Notes under the pieces: generated by a model
Databases searched by the model: none
What the model was told of the DNA's origin: nothing
Seen by the model: the letters and a program-made list of their open reading frames with translations, nothing else
Made by a program: the position numbers and the translations under genes
Assembly (NCBI GenBank): GCA_008933995.1
Contig: WARS01000033.1
Location: 1,924,501 to 1,988,500, forward strand
From: Datnioides undecimradiatus
Taxonomy: Eukaryota > Chordata > Actinopteri > Lobotiformes > Datnioididae
DNA length: 64,000 bases
Reading direction: 5' to 3'
Part shown: piece by piece, positions 12,501-27,500 of the stretch
Numbering within the stretch: the stretch's first letter is position 1
Layout of the letters: each line of letters opens with the position of its first letter

Positions 12501-15500
12501 ATAGTTTGAGAGGCACAGCCAATGATCTCCCTTACGCCTCAAGTCATCGTGGCACTGGACTCTGACAGCTTAAAGGCGGTCTGTGTGTCCAAAAGCGGGA
12601 CGCCATGCAGACAGGCTCCGTGGTTGGTTGATGGTTGCTCAAAAGAACGGCTGTTTGGACCCTGTTAGGCTCATCAAGAGCAACTCTGAGCTTGAAGAGA
12701 AACACCAAAGGAGGACAGAGGTCTGTAATGCCATACTCATTACAGCTGCAGTCAGACCACTCTCTGAGCTTTGTGTGGTCTCAGCATACAGCACTCCGGC
12801 GAGCAAAACACTGTACCTCACTTAACATCTGCAGCAACAGCGCGAGGGCTCACAGAACGAATCGTTTGAAGTTGCACGTTCCTTGCAGGGATAAACTTGC
12901 TATTTTTCTAACACTCATCAACAGGGAGGCTGAGGTGATATTTGCGCTGAGATATCAAATCCTAATTATTACACCTGGAGTTGGATTAAATTCCATTGTC
13001 TTACCAGTTTCCGTGGCAACATGCCAACATCATGGAATCAGATTGTTAACGCGGTGTCATTTTCAGTCTGAATATTCACAGGCGCACTTAGAAAGCCGGT
13101 GCAACGTGCAGAGAGTCGAAGGCACCAACATGACCCTGATAACCAGCTGCACACTTTTCAGCCACAATCTGTTTGTTGTGTTGTCAATTATTAATGAGTG
13201 CTGTGACAACTGTCCCCCCTGGCTCACCAGAGGCAATGCATAAGAGTCTATGACCAGACAGTTACCTACACAGCTTCCAGCTGTATGAATAACAGAAAAC
13301 ATCTGCTGCACTGTACCAAAAAACATACTGTACTAATAATAATTCAGCAGCTGAGTGGGCGGAGGGGTGCAAAAGCTAACACCTTTCTGGACACCTGCAG
13401 CTGAAGATGCTGCCGTTGCACCAAATGTTTTCTCGTTAAAGTAACAAAATATCTTTTACTTGTAGCTGATCCGGTTTCACTATTCTCAGATGAGCATTTG
13501 CCATTGTTTTATTGGTTTATCGTTCTGTTCTACTGAACAGTGACAAGTGGTCATTGTTGGGAATGTTTCACAATCCACTATACTGACTACACACATGCAA
13601 ATGCTGGTCATTTACATGTGTGTAATTAGTATAATCCACTGTGTGACAGGGTACCATGAACCTGCAGCTAGGACATATACTACACTGTACTTCTAACACA
13701 ATATTAAATAGCTCTGTTATGTGGATGACATGCTGCTTTATGTTCTATAAAAACAGTAGGATATCCGAAACACTCGGGCTAAATGAAAAGCAAACCTGAA
13801 ATCATTTCTTCTGCTTCAGTTCTATGAAAACATCTTGGCTCCCTGCGTAGAATCCAGGGTATAACAGCTGAGCAACTTTTCCAGTTTGTTTTTTAAATGA
13901 AATGTCAATCATGTTCTTATCTGTCGAGAAGCAACTCAAAAACCCTCTCTCGGGCTGTTCTCAGGAACACAAACATTTCTGTGTTGAGGCTTATGCCAAA
14001 AAAACAATAATAAATAACCATCTTGTCTTTTAACAAATACTAGTCAATACCGATCAACTTTAAAGCATCTTATGGCTTAACACACAGTTACATTGCTGGG
14101 TTGCTGCTCTGCACAGCCTCCTCCTGTGTCAGGGCTCTGCAGGCTGTCCCCCAGTCCTGACTCATAGTTAAGTTTTGCAGTCATGGCCTCCAGCTCTGGA
14201 ACCCGCCTGGAGGTCTCAGTCTTTCAGTTCAGTTTTTCTTGCATTAAACCTCTTTCAAAGGCATTTTTGGATTCTTTCTGTTTTACTTTCAATACATCTT
14301 AGTAGTTTTTGAATGATTTAGCTTAGTATTTTACCTTTTGTTGTTGGTGTTCCAGTCATTTCCTTTTTTTTTTTTTATTGTAATCATCTGTTTTTTTATT
14401 TGCCACACTGCAGTCCAGAAATGCTTTAATCCTCTGCCACATAAAAGGCTTTGTAATTTTCTTTTGAAAAGTGCTGTGCAATATTAAGTTCATCATCATC
14501 ATTTCCATCATAATCTTTCATTGTTGTTGTTGGTTATATTGCTGTTGTCATTATTATTATTATCATAATTATTAATAAAGACAGCCTGCACAGAGAGAGC
14601 AGAACAGCGTGTCCACATCGCAGACAGCTGTGACTGCCGGTTGGTGACAGCTTAGCCTGGAAACGTGCAGCTCCTAAACTCAATCACTCACAGTCAGGAC
14701 AGGGAAGGAGGTTTCATCGGCCTTCCCGAGCGACCCAAACAAAATAATGATGCAGGACATCAAAAATATTTGGGCACATGCACTTTTGACAACATGCCAA
14801 CTTTTCTTTTAAGCTTCTTCCTCTCTATCACAGCGGGACGCAAAGCTCCTGAAGTGTACTGCAGGGGAGAAGACTGAGGAGCTGACTGAGAGACGAGTCA
14901 CAGTGGCTAATGTGAGCTTTGGCCAAGCTCCAGTTCTGTTTGCAGCAGAAGCAGAAGTTAAGTTGGAAAGAATTTCAGGTGGACGCGCTCTCGCTGAAGC
15001 CCTTTCTACTTGACTTACGACAGTTCCATCACTGGATTTGAGTCAGTAACGTGCACCGCTCTCTGGGATGATGAGGATTTGGAGCTAACTGGACGATGTC
15101 GCTGATCAGACAGAGGAAACGCCTGTCAGCATTGATCAGCACTGTAAACAATGTCACATTAATGACATGATATGACTTAACTCAGGGTCTAACATGAACA
15201 TTTCTGGTCTGTCTGCCAATGAAAACTGAAGAAATGACCGGCCCACGTATCAACGCAGCTGCACGAGGTGAGGGTTGGCTGCCTTTTCCTTTTCTGCTTT
15301 AACAGCGTTCTTCTTAATCATTTCAGGATGCTGCCATCGGTCGGACAAAACAAGCACTCTGACGCATTGCCTTGGCCCCCAGTCACTGTGAAAGCCTCTG
15401 TCGTTATTTTTCATGACATTTTCCAAACCAAACAATAAACTGATTCATAAAGGGAAAAAAATAGTGGATGAATTCATAAAGACAATATTTGTCATTTGCA

Positions 15501-18500
15501 TTCCGACAACACTGTGGTTCAAAATGAGCTCCACAGCCAACTGTCAGTAAATTCTGCTTTCACGCTATTTAATACAACAGTTTAACAGTCAGGGGGCATT
15601 TTTCTGATTTCAGTTCAGTGCTTGGCAGCCTGTATGTGTTTCAGTATTTCAGCGATCCAACTACAGCAGCAGACCTCATTTATGTTATTTGCCAGAGTGA
15701 TATTTACTGTACTTGAATTTGGCCAGTGGCAGGTGCTGATTGTGGACCCAGACTGAACTCAAACGGTTCTCTCCACCATCCCCCCTCAGTCCCCAGGGTG
15801 AAGACCTGATCAGCTGTATTATCTTGACTTTACTCCAATCTTCTGTAAATAACATGATCCATTGGTAAAGCCATGCAACATGACCAACAGTTATGTTACA
15901 CTGAAAGTTACTTTTAACAAGTACTATCATAATATTGGTCACGACAGCAGGTCTCCTGTACATGAGATGTGCACTCCGGTGTCGGGAATGAATGACACTT
16001 TTCATATTATCTTCTGAGGCGTCCCCGCTCTCCACTGGGCCCCCGTGTGTTTGTCCTGCCAAATCCTATGCCGGTCAACTTCTTTGCCAGTTTACTTGTC
16101 AGCCACAAACTCAAAAATATTAGGCAGGAGCCTCCTCCTGCTGTGCAGAGACCATTCTCTGACTGACAGTTCTCACAATCACTGGGGGCACAGAAACACG
16201 AGATGAGAAACTGAAGAGAAGCGCTGCCTCAGCCTCGGCTGAGTGGTAGAAAAAAGAAGAAAAAAGGTTTTCCATCAAGGAGATAAGCAGCAATGTATTT
16301 ATAGCAAAGTGCGTCTTCCTGTCTATCTCATCTCCATGTGCTAATGAAACAGCCCGCTGATCAAGACCCCCGTCTCATCTGCTAATAGAAGCGCGACTTT
16401 GGCTGGATCCTCTCCTTCTCCGGCTTTGTACCGCTTCCTCCGAGGGAATGTGGTGTGAAATGAAGAGCAACGTGCCCATTCACGCTCCCCCCAGAGACCA
16501 GGTATTTTGGTGATAATGAATTTGTCATCTTGCAATACCAGGACCGGCTCAGGCGAACTCCTCTCCCTTTGTGACTGCGCAGTTATTAGCGGGAGGCATG
16601 TCGTCCGAGGCTCAGGTGCTGATAACGTTACATACTTTAGTTTGTGTTAATGCAATCCTAACAGCATCGTGCTTGTGATGTCAGCGCTGATCACATCCTC
16701 AACCTGTGCGTCTGCTAATCTACCTTGCAACATCATGTCATCTGCACAATGCGCGCTGTTCTACACCAATACGTCTCATTGTTATTCTCTATTCATAGCA
16801 GCGCATGCACAACACGTGCTCTGCAGGGTAAACGTTGGACAGATTTTCATCTGCCACATCTTACTTTTTGGCAAGGGCCCTCCTCTCCTCTGGGGTATAA
16901 TCGAGAGATCCTATTGCCCCCTCTCCTTTTGTTGGCATGAATCCAATTATAGCTATTAGGGCGGTCCGGACTGCAAGAGAAACAGACAAGAGGAGAGAGA
17001 GAACAAAGAGGGGATGAAAAAATTAAAAACAGTGCACGATCAACATCGCCGGGTAAAACGGAGAAGGTTAAATTACACGACAGGCTGCGCACGTCGTCAT
17101 GTTCAGTACCCGCGTTACATAAGTGGGAAGGATGCTTTGTTTTGTGTGCGTAAGCCTGGATTTACCCCGGCCTCCGTGAGGACATCCACCGTGCGTCTGC
17201 GCTCACACATTCTCCAGCTGGCACGAGGCACGTTTGACAATACGCTGAGGGGTCAGGGGTTTGTTTGTGTCTGATGTCATGACTGGCTTTGGATCGTCTG
17301 CTCTGATATACTGCATAAAGCTCATTGTATCAGGCTGCGTTTGAAGGATAAGCCCACTTTAAAGGTTATCCAAATAAGAATCACCATCAAGCACTGTGGC
17401 TATCACACTATCACATACACACATATACTCTGGCTATGGCCCATGAACACCTCATGGGTCCTTACGGTCACTCCTGTTGCTCATCGTCATGTTGTTCTCA
17501 AACGGCACATCACTAAATACACATTATCATATGCACATGCACATAAAAGGGGACAGGTCCTTTGCTGAAATGAAGTATTTATATAATATTTATGGTTTTT
17601 TTGGCTCTGTGATAGATTTTTTTTCCTGCTTCTGTCATTTTTGCTTCTCTGCCAACGAAAACTGAAATAAAATGACTTGCCAACATATTAATGCAGCTTC
17701 ACCAGGTGGGCATTTGCTGCTTTTCCATAAATTACTCAAATCAGTCATTTATGGTTGGTGCTGTTGCTGATGTGTTACTCTGGTCCAAAGTCAGTGTGAA
17801 AGCATTTCTTATTGTCTATCAGTGGATGAATTTATAAAGACAGTAATCATTAGCTGCAGCTGCAATGTTTGCACATGTTGCATTAAAGCACCTGTAGCAT
17901 ATGACCTCGTTTATCATTCACTAATGTTGATCTATACTTGAATTTGGCCAATGGCAGGTGCTGATTTTAGCCCCAGGCTGAACTCAAACTGTTCTTCCTG
18001 CAACAAATGAATGAGTGTATTTAGCAATAAACACATTGCAGCTGAAAGGCCCGCCCTCTCAGTCCCCAGGGTGAAGGCCTGATCAGCTGTTGTATCTTGA
18101 CTTCACTTGAATCTTGTGTCAATAACATGATATGTTGGTAAGTGCCCCCTTTCATGTGCAGTTGGATTCAGCCACAGGTTTACTCACTCGCAGTGTGAGT
18201 GATGTCTCACATTATTTTCTGCACATGGCAGCTGTCAACACTCTCTGGTCCATCAAGACTACACACAGTTTCCTGCCTTTTCACACATAATGCGACGAAG
18301 GGCGATCATCGTGCTTTTCATCACTTTTGGGTGTGTCATGAAACTGGCTGCTGAGCTTCCTGCGGACGTGGTTCAAACAGTCTGTGTTTGTGTCGTTCCT
18401 GTGTGGATCCAGGTCTTTGATCTCTCAACATCTAACCCCAGAGCTTTACCTGACTTAGAATTATAATGCATCTCAAAGTAAGGAAGCCCCCCACCCCCCA

Positions 18501-21500
18501 TGACAAAGCAGAAACCCACAAAAGGTGTTTACATGTCACAGTGCGTGAGTTCAGTCGAAGTGGTCACACAAGTTTCTGAATCCAGAATATGTTTAAAGGC
18601 ACAACTACATAAAGTGGAAGCGCCGGAAATCTGGATTCTAATGGCCGCCTAAGAGTACTGATTTACAGCAGCTATTACCAGCAGCACCTTTTAGCTGTCA
18701 CATCTTATTATTTCCCCATTATGGTGTATAATGTGCCGCCTGAGATGAAAAAGTGTTACATAAACTGGACTCAGTCATTTGAATTAAGTAACCAGACAAT
18801 CAAAGTAAGAGGGAGAAGTTAGCGTTGTTAAATGTGCACTCTTTGATTAACACAAGAAGGAGCAGCAGCACTTTTAGCTGGAGTTACAGCGTCTGTCAAC
18901 ATAACTCTCTTCAGTTCCAACTTTCTAACTTTCCAGTCTTCTCAGGTTCTGAGGAAAGAACAATGGATGTTTGCCCATTGCTGCGCATGCCGCTAAAAAA
19001 AGAACAGCAAAACTGATCGTGGACTGGACGTCAAAGTACTGCAGCTCCTATTTTCAAACGCAGCGGACAAGCGGGCCGGGAAAAGAGTTTGCAAAATATC
19101 TAAACAAATCCAAACAAAAATATAAATTCATAAATCTAAATAAATAGGAATATGTAAAATCGAAAAATGTAAAGCTTCTCCAAAGTGACATCAGAGGGAA
19201 TGCTTGAATGACTCTGCCACGCTTAATTAAATATGTAGGTGGAGCAGAGGAAGCAAAGCAGCAGCCGACAGTCGGGAGCGTAACCCTGGAATCACTACAA
19301 CTCGCCTGCCTGTGACGGAACTCGGCGCAATTATCGAGCCAGGCCTCCTGCGGTCATTCCAAACAGGATGAGACACAACTTGTACACAACACTTTAAGAA
19401 CCCAGCAGGGGGAAGTGAAATCTCTGGGGCATGGCCAGCCATGTGACCTGCAGCATGTTTAAAGTTTCAGAGCAACCTTTGTCTTTGATTTAACTCTGTT
19501 ATTGATTTAAGCCTTTTTCGGGGTTATGAGAGGGAACCAGTTGGGAAAAATACTTGTGGAAGATGCACCGTCTCCCACTGAGTTCATTAAAGTCTCACGC
19601 TGAGATGTAACATGAAAGCAGAACTCAGCAAAAGGAGGGATCACCAGTAGAGGACTAAAATGAGTTCTTGGTTGAAATGAATGTTCTGTTTTGACTCTGG
19701 ACGTACGAAAATATGCCCTTCTGTAAATGAAGAGGCGAGGCGAGTCAACTCCAGAAAACTCTAGCACCTCAGTAATAAAAGTCAGCAGACAGGTGACATG
19801 ATTTGTTAGAGTTTGGTCATGTTTACCTTTTTATTTATGTTCAAGTGTATCAACAGAATCTTAAGACTTTAGTTTATGCTGCAGCACCAAAGATGGAAAG
19901 CTGTAAGTCTGGAGGATGGTTGTAAGTCTGGTTAAAGGTTCAAAACTGGTCACACACGTCGTGGAGCCTACGTTTACCTCAAATGAAGACAGACCTTCGT
20001 TTAAAAACGGGCTGAATGTTTTCAGTTTGCTCAGATTTATAAATGTGTAATTTCCTGTTTCAGTAGGAAGCGTCCCTGTTTTCCACGTTTGCTACTTGTC
20101 TAGACAGTCAGGATAAAGTACAGCACTAATTCCATCAGTCTGCTAAACAGTGAAACGCTGGACGTTCACTAATTATTTTCAGTCACTTCCATTTTGCCAA
20201 ATTTCTGATGGCTGCTGAGTTTAGACACAACACTTCCTGTGCAAATGTTTCAAAATAAAAGCCTGCCAGCAACTTCAAAGTAAATCATTTCCTCTGTTCC
20301 TTTTAATATTCAGGTTCTGTCGCTTAAGAATGCTTTAAATAAACTAACTGTGCACGTGCTGATGGAAGAGACCCAAAACATTCCCAACTTTTGCTGTAAC
20401 TGTCAATAATCAATCATATTTTCTAGGTCTATGAATAATAATAAGACTCCTGACTGATCCAGACGCCACTAGAACATTGTAGATGAAGAAGGAACTAGAG
20501 GAAACTCAGCAATGAGCTACATGTGCAGGACTTATGCGTCTTGTCTTGAAGGATACTTACTGCTCCAAGAGGGCTGCCAGGTTTCTGGATGGTGGCCAGA
20601 GATGCTCAGACAAATCTTCTTCCCAACTTCGAATCTTCCGTTCGGCTAGGAGCGAAGGCAATAAAGGAAGGCAGAGTGGGTGAGAGTGGGTGCAGATAAA
20701 TGAATAAAACATCATGTGCATTCCTCAAAGTTGTGACAAGCAGTCTGACATGGAAGTTTGAAGCGGTTTAATGTCGGGCGAGGGAATACAAGTTGATATT
20801 CTGCAAAAGTAAAATTGTTTTTCAACAATGAATATAGAGTGAAAAAGAAAAGCAGGAAGCTGGACACAATAAAAAAGCGCCTGTCTCAACAATTCAGAGT
20901 ACTCTGGCTTTTATCAGCCAGTCATTAGTGCAGGTGTCACACATCTCTCTGAATAAAGTAAGTCTCCTATTCTCACAAAACCAGTGAAATTCCCTCTGAC
21001 AGTGTGATGACAGCCTGGGCTTTGATCTGACAACTGTCACTTCATGTGCTGCAACCAGAAATGGCTGAGGGTTAAATGACATGCTGTCCATTTTCCACTC
21101 TTTGATCATCTGATGTGACGTCTCTCTGTTCCGCTTCAGCGGGAGAATAATCAGACGCGACCAAGACGCAGCCTTTTTTCCGTGTCTTACAGTGAGGAGG
21201 ATGATGCTGGGGGGCTTCATGGGGTACTCCGGAGGGAGCACGATCCTGCCGTGGTAAACCCCGCCATCGAAATCGGAATCCGGGGGCCCGCGCACAGAGA
21301 AGTGCCATTCAAAGAGGTTGTCCTGCAGAAAGAAGTGTCATGCAGAGATGTTCATCAGGATGGACCCGACTCTCTGGCTGAAGTGACAAAACTGGCAGTG
21401 ACGTGTCCTGTGGAGCGTTATCCCACAGCTGTTCACTGTGCTAAACTGAGCAGTCACTTTAACTGGGCATTTTCCAATTACTAAACACATTCCATCTATG

Positions 21501-24500
21501 GTAGCTTCACTACGTAATCAACATGATTTAATTCTAACCTCACAGTTGTTTCCAGGTTACTCGTCCTTCCTTTGCAGCCCTTTGGCCTGACATTCTCTAC
21601 ATGTTTTAGGCTTATCATGAATCCGCATGGAGGATTCGCACCATCCACCCCCTTCATTCACTTTCTGATCCTCATATTTTCAAGCTTTTACTGCCTTGAA
21701 AACATCTTTAGTACCAATGAACACCAGGGCCGCACCTTAAAGGAGCTCATCAGCTTTGAATAACTCTTGCATGAATGTTTCAGATTCCTCAGCTCCTGTC
21801 AGACATAAAAAGTCAAAATCTTCCTCTCTGCTCACAGTTTAATGAAGCTAGGAGGGGAACACAGCGATGGAACTGTCTCCTTTGCTTCTTTCTCTGGTGT
21901 TTTCCCATCGGTGTGCAATCAAAGATGCAAGGAACTCCTATATTTTCACCATATCTGATTATTATATTATTATATTTCATTTTACACAACTGCAGTTATG
22001 GAGTAAAAACACCAGCACTTTACAGAAGTGTCCTATGGGGAACTTACCTCCAGCGGCTGGGCGTGGTAGTGCTCTGTGGGATCCCTCAGTTCCGCAGCCT
22101 CTTTCATCAGCCTCTTCACCGCTGGTTATTCAAAGGAGACAAAGACACAGACAAACCGAGGTGAGTATACGCAGAGCAGAACAGTTCACCTTTTATGACC
22201 ATTACACCTCCTCTGTGTTCGCAGCAGGCCGTCACCACACCTTGAGTGTGAAGCCCTACAGCTCCAGCGCTTTTACAGGGCGCCATCACTGATTTCCATG
22301 CAGAGGGCTGCGTATGTGCTGCCCCCCTGGGTAAGAGGATGTTAACACAGATGGACAGATGAGAAGAGCATGCAGAGGGACTGGGCTCCATGCAATGCCA
22401 GTGCAAAGTCTCTGCTACAAATCACTGTCAGCTTGATGCAGGCGGCTCGGATAAAAAGGCTGAAAAAACAATGCTCCTTCAAATGTGCAATCCAAAACCG
22501 CAGCTTCAAACCACCTATGGCGCTTCCATGTGTCTTTACAACTATGTAACGGGACAGTTCCGTGTCACACAGTCTCTGACAAAGCCCTCTGTGTGTGAGC
22601 TGACGTGCAGCCAAATCACATCATTAGTCTTAGATTAAGAGAGAGATTTTAACACTTGAGCAGCAGCACCCAGGGGACACTTAAGTGGACAGCTGAGCAG
22701 ATTTTTCCATGGAGACAGTATTAATTGTTCCCACTTTTCCCTGGTTTATAAGGATGTTTCATCATATTTCAGAAACAGGCCTCCCTGGCTTTTCTCTGCC
22801 CATACAAACGCTTCCATATTCACCCACGGCCTTCATCTGTTCAGCATAGTGTACATTTCAGTAGCACCAGTTCCTTCAGTGCAACATCAGAGTCATGTCA
22901 TACTCACCACTTGGCTCCAAGAAATCTCCCTTTTAAAAGCAATATTCATTTCAGTTACAGATTAATTACAGCTCATCAAACTTTGCTGTGAGGTTGCTGT
23001 CACATTAAAAGCTTTCAAGTGCCTCAAAGGCCACAGCACCTCCTTTCCCTACCGGGCTTTTAATGTGACATGTCAATGTTTCAACCACAAATGGTCTTCC
23101 ACACCTAAAGGTGACGAACACTGTAAAGGGAAGTTGTCAAGTCCACATATAAATACAGTGTTAAAACTCAACGTTTAGGTATTAAGTGAATGGAAAACAG
23201 GCTTACAGCAGCATACTGGTTCCACAGTATATATGTTTTCCCATAGTAATGCCATCAGTCCTTGTAACTTGTAATAATGATGAGATAATGATGATGATCA
23301 ATGACATAATGATAATGAGAATAATGGCTGCTGCTCAGTGTGTGTTCCCAGGCCTTCGTTAGCTTCAAGCCTTGATTAATTTATGTGCAATTAAATCGAC
23401 TTCTCCTAACAATAATAATCATAATAGCAACTCTTGAGCAGTGATTGAAAGGTGCTTTGCATGAAGAGCAGGGTGGATATACCCTAGTGATGGTCTCAGT
23501 ACAATCTGTAAATGTCTGGACACGTATCAGGGTTAGACCGACGGTGGTCATAAAGGATGAGCAGAGAGACGACAGCGGCGGTCATGATCCTGCTGCATTC
23601 TACAAACACAGCTCAAATTGTTAAAGCAGAGAGAAAGTAAACGAGCGCCATGCCGCCCCCCCCCCCCGCCGACGCCATTTTGTGAGTATACATGCAGGCG
23701 CAACACGCTCTGAGAATGAGGCACAAGACAAACATCTGCTGGCATTAACCCTCGTGTCATGACCCGCAACACTGCGGCCCGGCCCGCTGGGTTAATCTGA
23801 ATACAAACAACCTCATCACTCTTGGAGGGACGGTTACACAAGTCTGGCTGATGATGCTGCTGATGATGATGATTGTCGGGGGGGGGGGTTACTCACTGAC
23901 CTGGCAGCAAAGGACACAAAGATGCTCCTCCGTGTAATGCTGACTAACAGGCTGCAGCTGCACCACTCATAGTAAACGAGGTGAATCCTCACAGCGAGGC
24001 CACATTCCAGCAAAAGCCCAGGGGTTAAATATCCCATCATGCTTTAACACAAGGTCATGAGTCACGACGACAGGTGCTGATGTCACAGTCTCATCCTCGC
24101 ACTGACAAAGTGCTCATCACAAGTTCAAAGGAGCTCTTGTTGGACATCAAGGTCAATTTGCTTGCTTGTGCTCTCTTATGTGCTGCTACTACAGCTCCAA
24201 CTATCAGCTACCAGCCCGCTGCAAGAGGAAACAGGATGGGGCTGAAAATTGGAAAGTAATTGTGAAAAGGAAAGCGGAACTAAGAGGTATTCATGGAGGC
24301 AAAATTGGTTTGGAATCCAATCGAGTGCGGACTGCTAGGGTGTTGAGCTGGAAATGGAGACTGTGAAATGAACACAGAAGAAGAGGACGAAGGGCAGCAG
24401 CGGGGATGGGTGGGAGGGCAAATAACAGGGATGAAGGCGAGGCAAGCTGAGAGGATGTGCAGGCTGCAGGGGGGAGTGAGGCAGCGGAGCAGAGAGATGG

Positions 24501-27500
24501 CCTGACACCACGCGGCTTTCAGGGCACGTGTTCTGTCTGATTCCGCCCGAGGACAGACACTCTTCAGTGAAGATGTGAACCGAACACAGTAATCCCACAT
24601 TGGACACACAAGGAGAATGGGGGAAGAGTCAGTGTGTGTGTGTGTGTGTGTGTGTGTGGGGGTGTGTGGGTGTGTGTGTGTGTGCGTGTGCGCACGCATG
24701 TGTTTGGCTTTCCCCGTCTCCTCCTGTTTACACAAGAGTGCAGGAGGTCATCTAGTGCTCGCAGTCTTACTCAAGCTTAAAATCATGAAGACAAGGGGGC
24801 AGATGAGAAAGTGATCTGGTGTAAGGGGGAATTCAACCTCCACGCATGAGCCAGCTAAAGCATCCTGGCCCAAAACTCATCGAAACGCACATCATGTTCT
24901 GGCAGTTTTGCATCGCAAAAGCCTTTCAGATGACTGTATCCCAGGGTGATGGGACTCAGAAATGTTTTCCAAGTTTTGCAACAGGAGGGGAGCCAGGGTT
25001 TCTGCCTTCTGTCTTTGATGCAAAACTCTACCCACATTTGCCAACTGACACACACGTCTGTTTCACTGAAGGACGGCTCCGAAACAGTAGAGACCTGAGC
25101 TGAGCTGCACTGCCGTCAGAGTGATGAAACAGTCTGCTCAGAGGACGTCTCTGCTCTGGTGTAATTGCACGTGCCTTTAATGTTGGAGGTTTGATTCCAG
25201 CTTTCGGTGCCGTCTCCGTTCTCACTGCACACATGCACGCGCACATAATTCCACCTTCATCAATGGCAGTCTGTTGGGTTTTCTGAAAACATTAAGCTTC
25301 AACAGAAACCCAAAATACAACAAAGCTGTTTGACCATGTGGCGCCGCGCATAAGGGCAAACAAATTAAATAACAGACAGGAAGCTGAACCGCGCGGTGAT
25401 CTGTGAACAGCTGAACATGCGGCTGCAGCACTCCACAGTGCGAGCTCCATCCGTCACGAGCGCCAACGTTACACTCCAAACTCACAAATGCGAGGCGGCT
25501 GTGGGTGGGGTAGCAGGTTGCTGAAAAGGCTAACCCACAACTGGAAAGGTCTCCAATATGACGTCAAAGTGTGATCAGCCTCCATGACCATCAGCTGCTG
25601 ACTGTACAAACCATGTAAACCCTGTAATGGTCATTTAAAGCTTTAAGGTTTCACCAACAGTCAGCAGGCCGGTGACTACAAAGGCTGCTCGGCCCGGGTG
25701 AGGCTGGCTGCATCTAATACCTATAACCTAAATATGAATAATGACATTTGGATAGCGACAACTGATTTAAGAAGAGGGCTGCAATTGAACTGCATTTGAC
25801 TTTTAAATCCTTTAGCAAATCTAATTGTGTTCAACTTTCAACATTCACAAGTGACCAAAGTTGTAAATATCTACAAATCCAACCTGCTGCTACAACTGAC
25901 CAATAGGATCGGAAGCAGAGGCTGTGACACTGGAGTAAAACTGGTATGTTTGCATCTTCAGCACGTAGTGATTTGTGTTTTTAACCCTGATGCTCTGTAA
26001 TCTGTGGATCACAGAGTTTGTGTGTGACTGTTGACATCTGAAAAATGTTCATGCTGACATTATGAGATTCATTTTCACCCCAGATTACACTTGAATATTT
26101 GTAGAAATGTTTTGTTTAGGGACGCTCAGATGAACTGATATGACCGTAAGCAGTCAACAGTCAGCTGAGCTGTTGTTCCACCCCGCCTGCAGTTTGTTAA
26201 GCACTGATAATGATACCATTCGGTTTTACAAGGCACAAAATACAGCCGTGCTTAAGGCATTCAAATATTATCCACTACTCCTCATATCTAATCTCACGCC
26301 ACAAAATCAATATGGAAACAAATAATCATCCAACTTCACGCTGCATGTTTATATTAAGGCACACACACATGCACACACACACGGTGCCAAATCAAAGAGC
26401 CTGAAATATTCTACAATCCTATCGGGAAGTCTCCAAGTGCTCACACTACTTTGAACTCATCTTTATGAAATAACAATAAAAGTGATTATCTGATGAAACT
26501 GATGAAAACTGATTAGGCTTAATTATCCAGCTAGCTCAGCCTCTACTGTGGTGTTTTCTCCCTCTGAAGAAAAAAAACGCAAAGATAAAACCAGAAGAAA
26601 TTCTCTCTAAAGCCAACAGCACATCGTAAAGGCAAGAGCACACCAGCATCTTCCTCAGAGTTCCTATAACACCGAAAGTACCAGCAGCTGGTAGCTGTGA
26701 GGGCAGGAACTGTATTAATTGCACAAAGACATACAGAGGAGAGATGACACTGTCAGCTATTAGAGGGAAGAGAGGAGAGGAGGAGGAGCGAGTCAGGGTG
26801 AGGTGATGTGAGATACCTCCTGAAAAGGGTTTTACAACCAAAGCACCAGAGTCAGAGTGACCTGAGAGGAAAACATCAGACCATCATAGTGGACTCAGGA
26901 ACACAATCAATATGCTGCTTTCATGTCTGCTCTGCCTGTGCCTTAAATGCAAAGCAAGATGGAGACTGGGGGCAGTGTGCTGCACTGCTGCATCACACTG
27001 AAGCAGGTCTAAGGTTAGATGCTGTCCAGCTGGACATGGCCAAATGTGTCACGGTTCCACAGAGCAGTGGGTCTCTACTTTACCACTCACAGTTTCCAAC
27101 TAAAGCTTTCATTTCCAGGTTAACACACTCTTAATTGTAGATAGTTTAAGTGCTTCTTTTCAATTTAACCATTATACATGATCAAATTAACAATAAAATC
27201 TCATCCACACTTTTCTGTTAGATCCAAGCATGTGGAACACAGAGTACAGTGCAGTGAGTTACCATCTCTGTGTGTACTGTATACAGTCAGTTCATCTTCA
27301 GAGTATGGTACATGCCTGTTTCCAAAGGCGACAACCAGCCCGCCGTGTGCCCTAAGTGGTGCTGACAGCACAGGGAGTAGTAGCGGTCTCCTCAACAGCT
27401 ACCCAGCAGGCCTTGGCACACGCCATCAGCACTGGGCCTCATTCCCACAATGGCAGCAGCAGCAAATGAGGCATTTAGCTACACATTATGGCTGTGTGGA

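Noticed and set aside
12635-13243. 202-codon open frame on the plus strand
   Set aside because: It lies in ube2j1 intron 5, with no recognisable domain and a composition like its surroundings. It is probably chance.
24280-24735. 151-codon minus-strand open frame with His/Thr repeats
   Set aside because: Created by translating the GT microsatellite.
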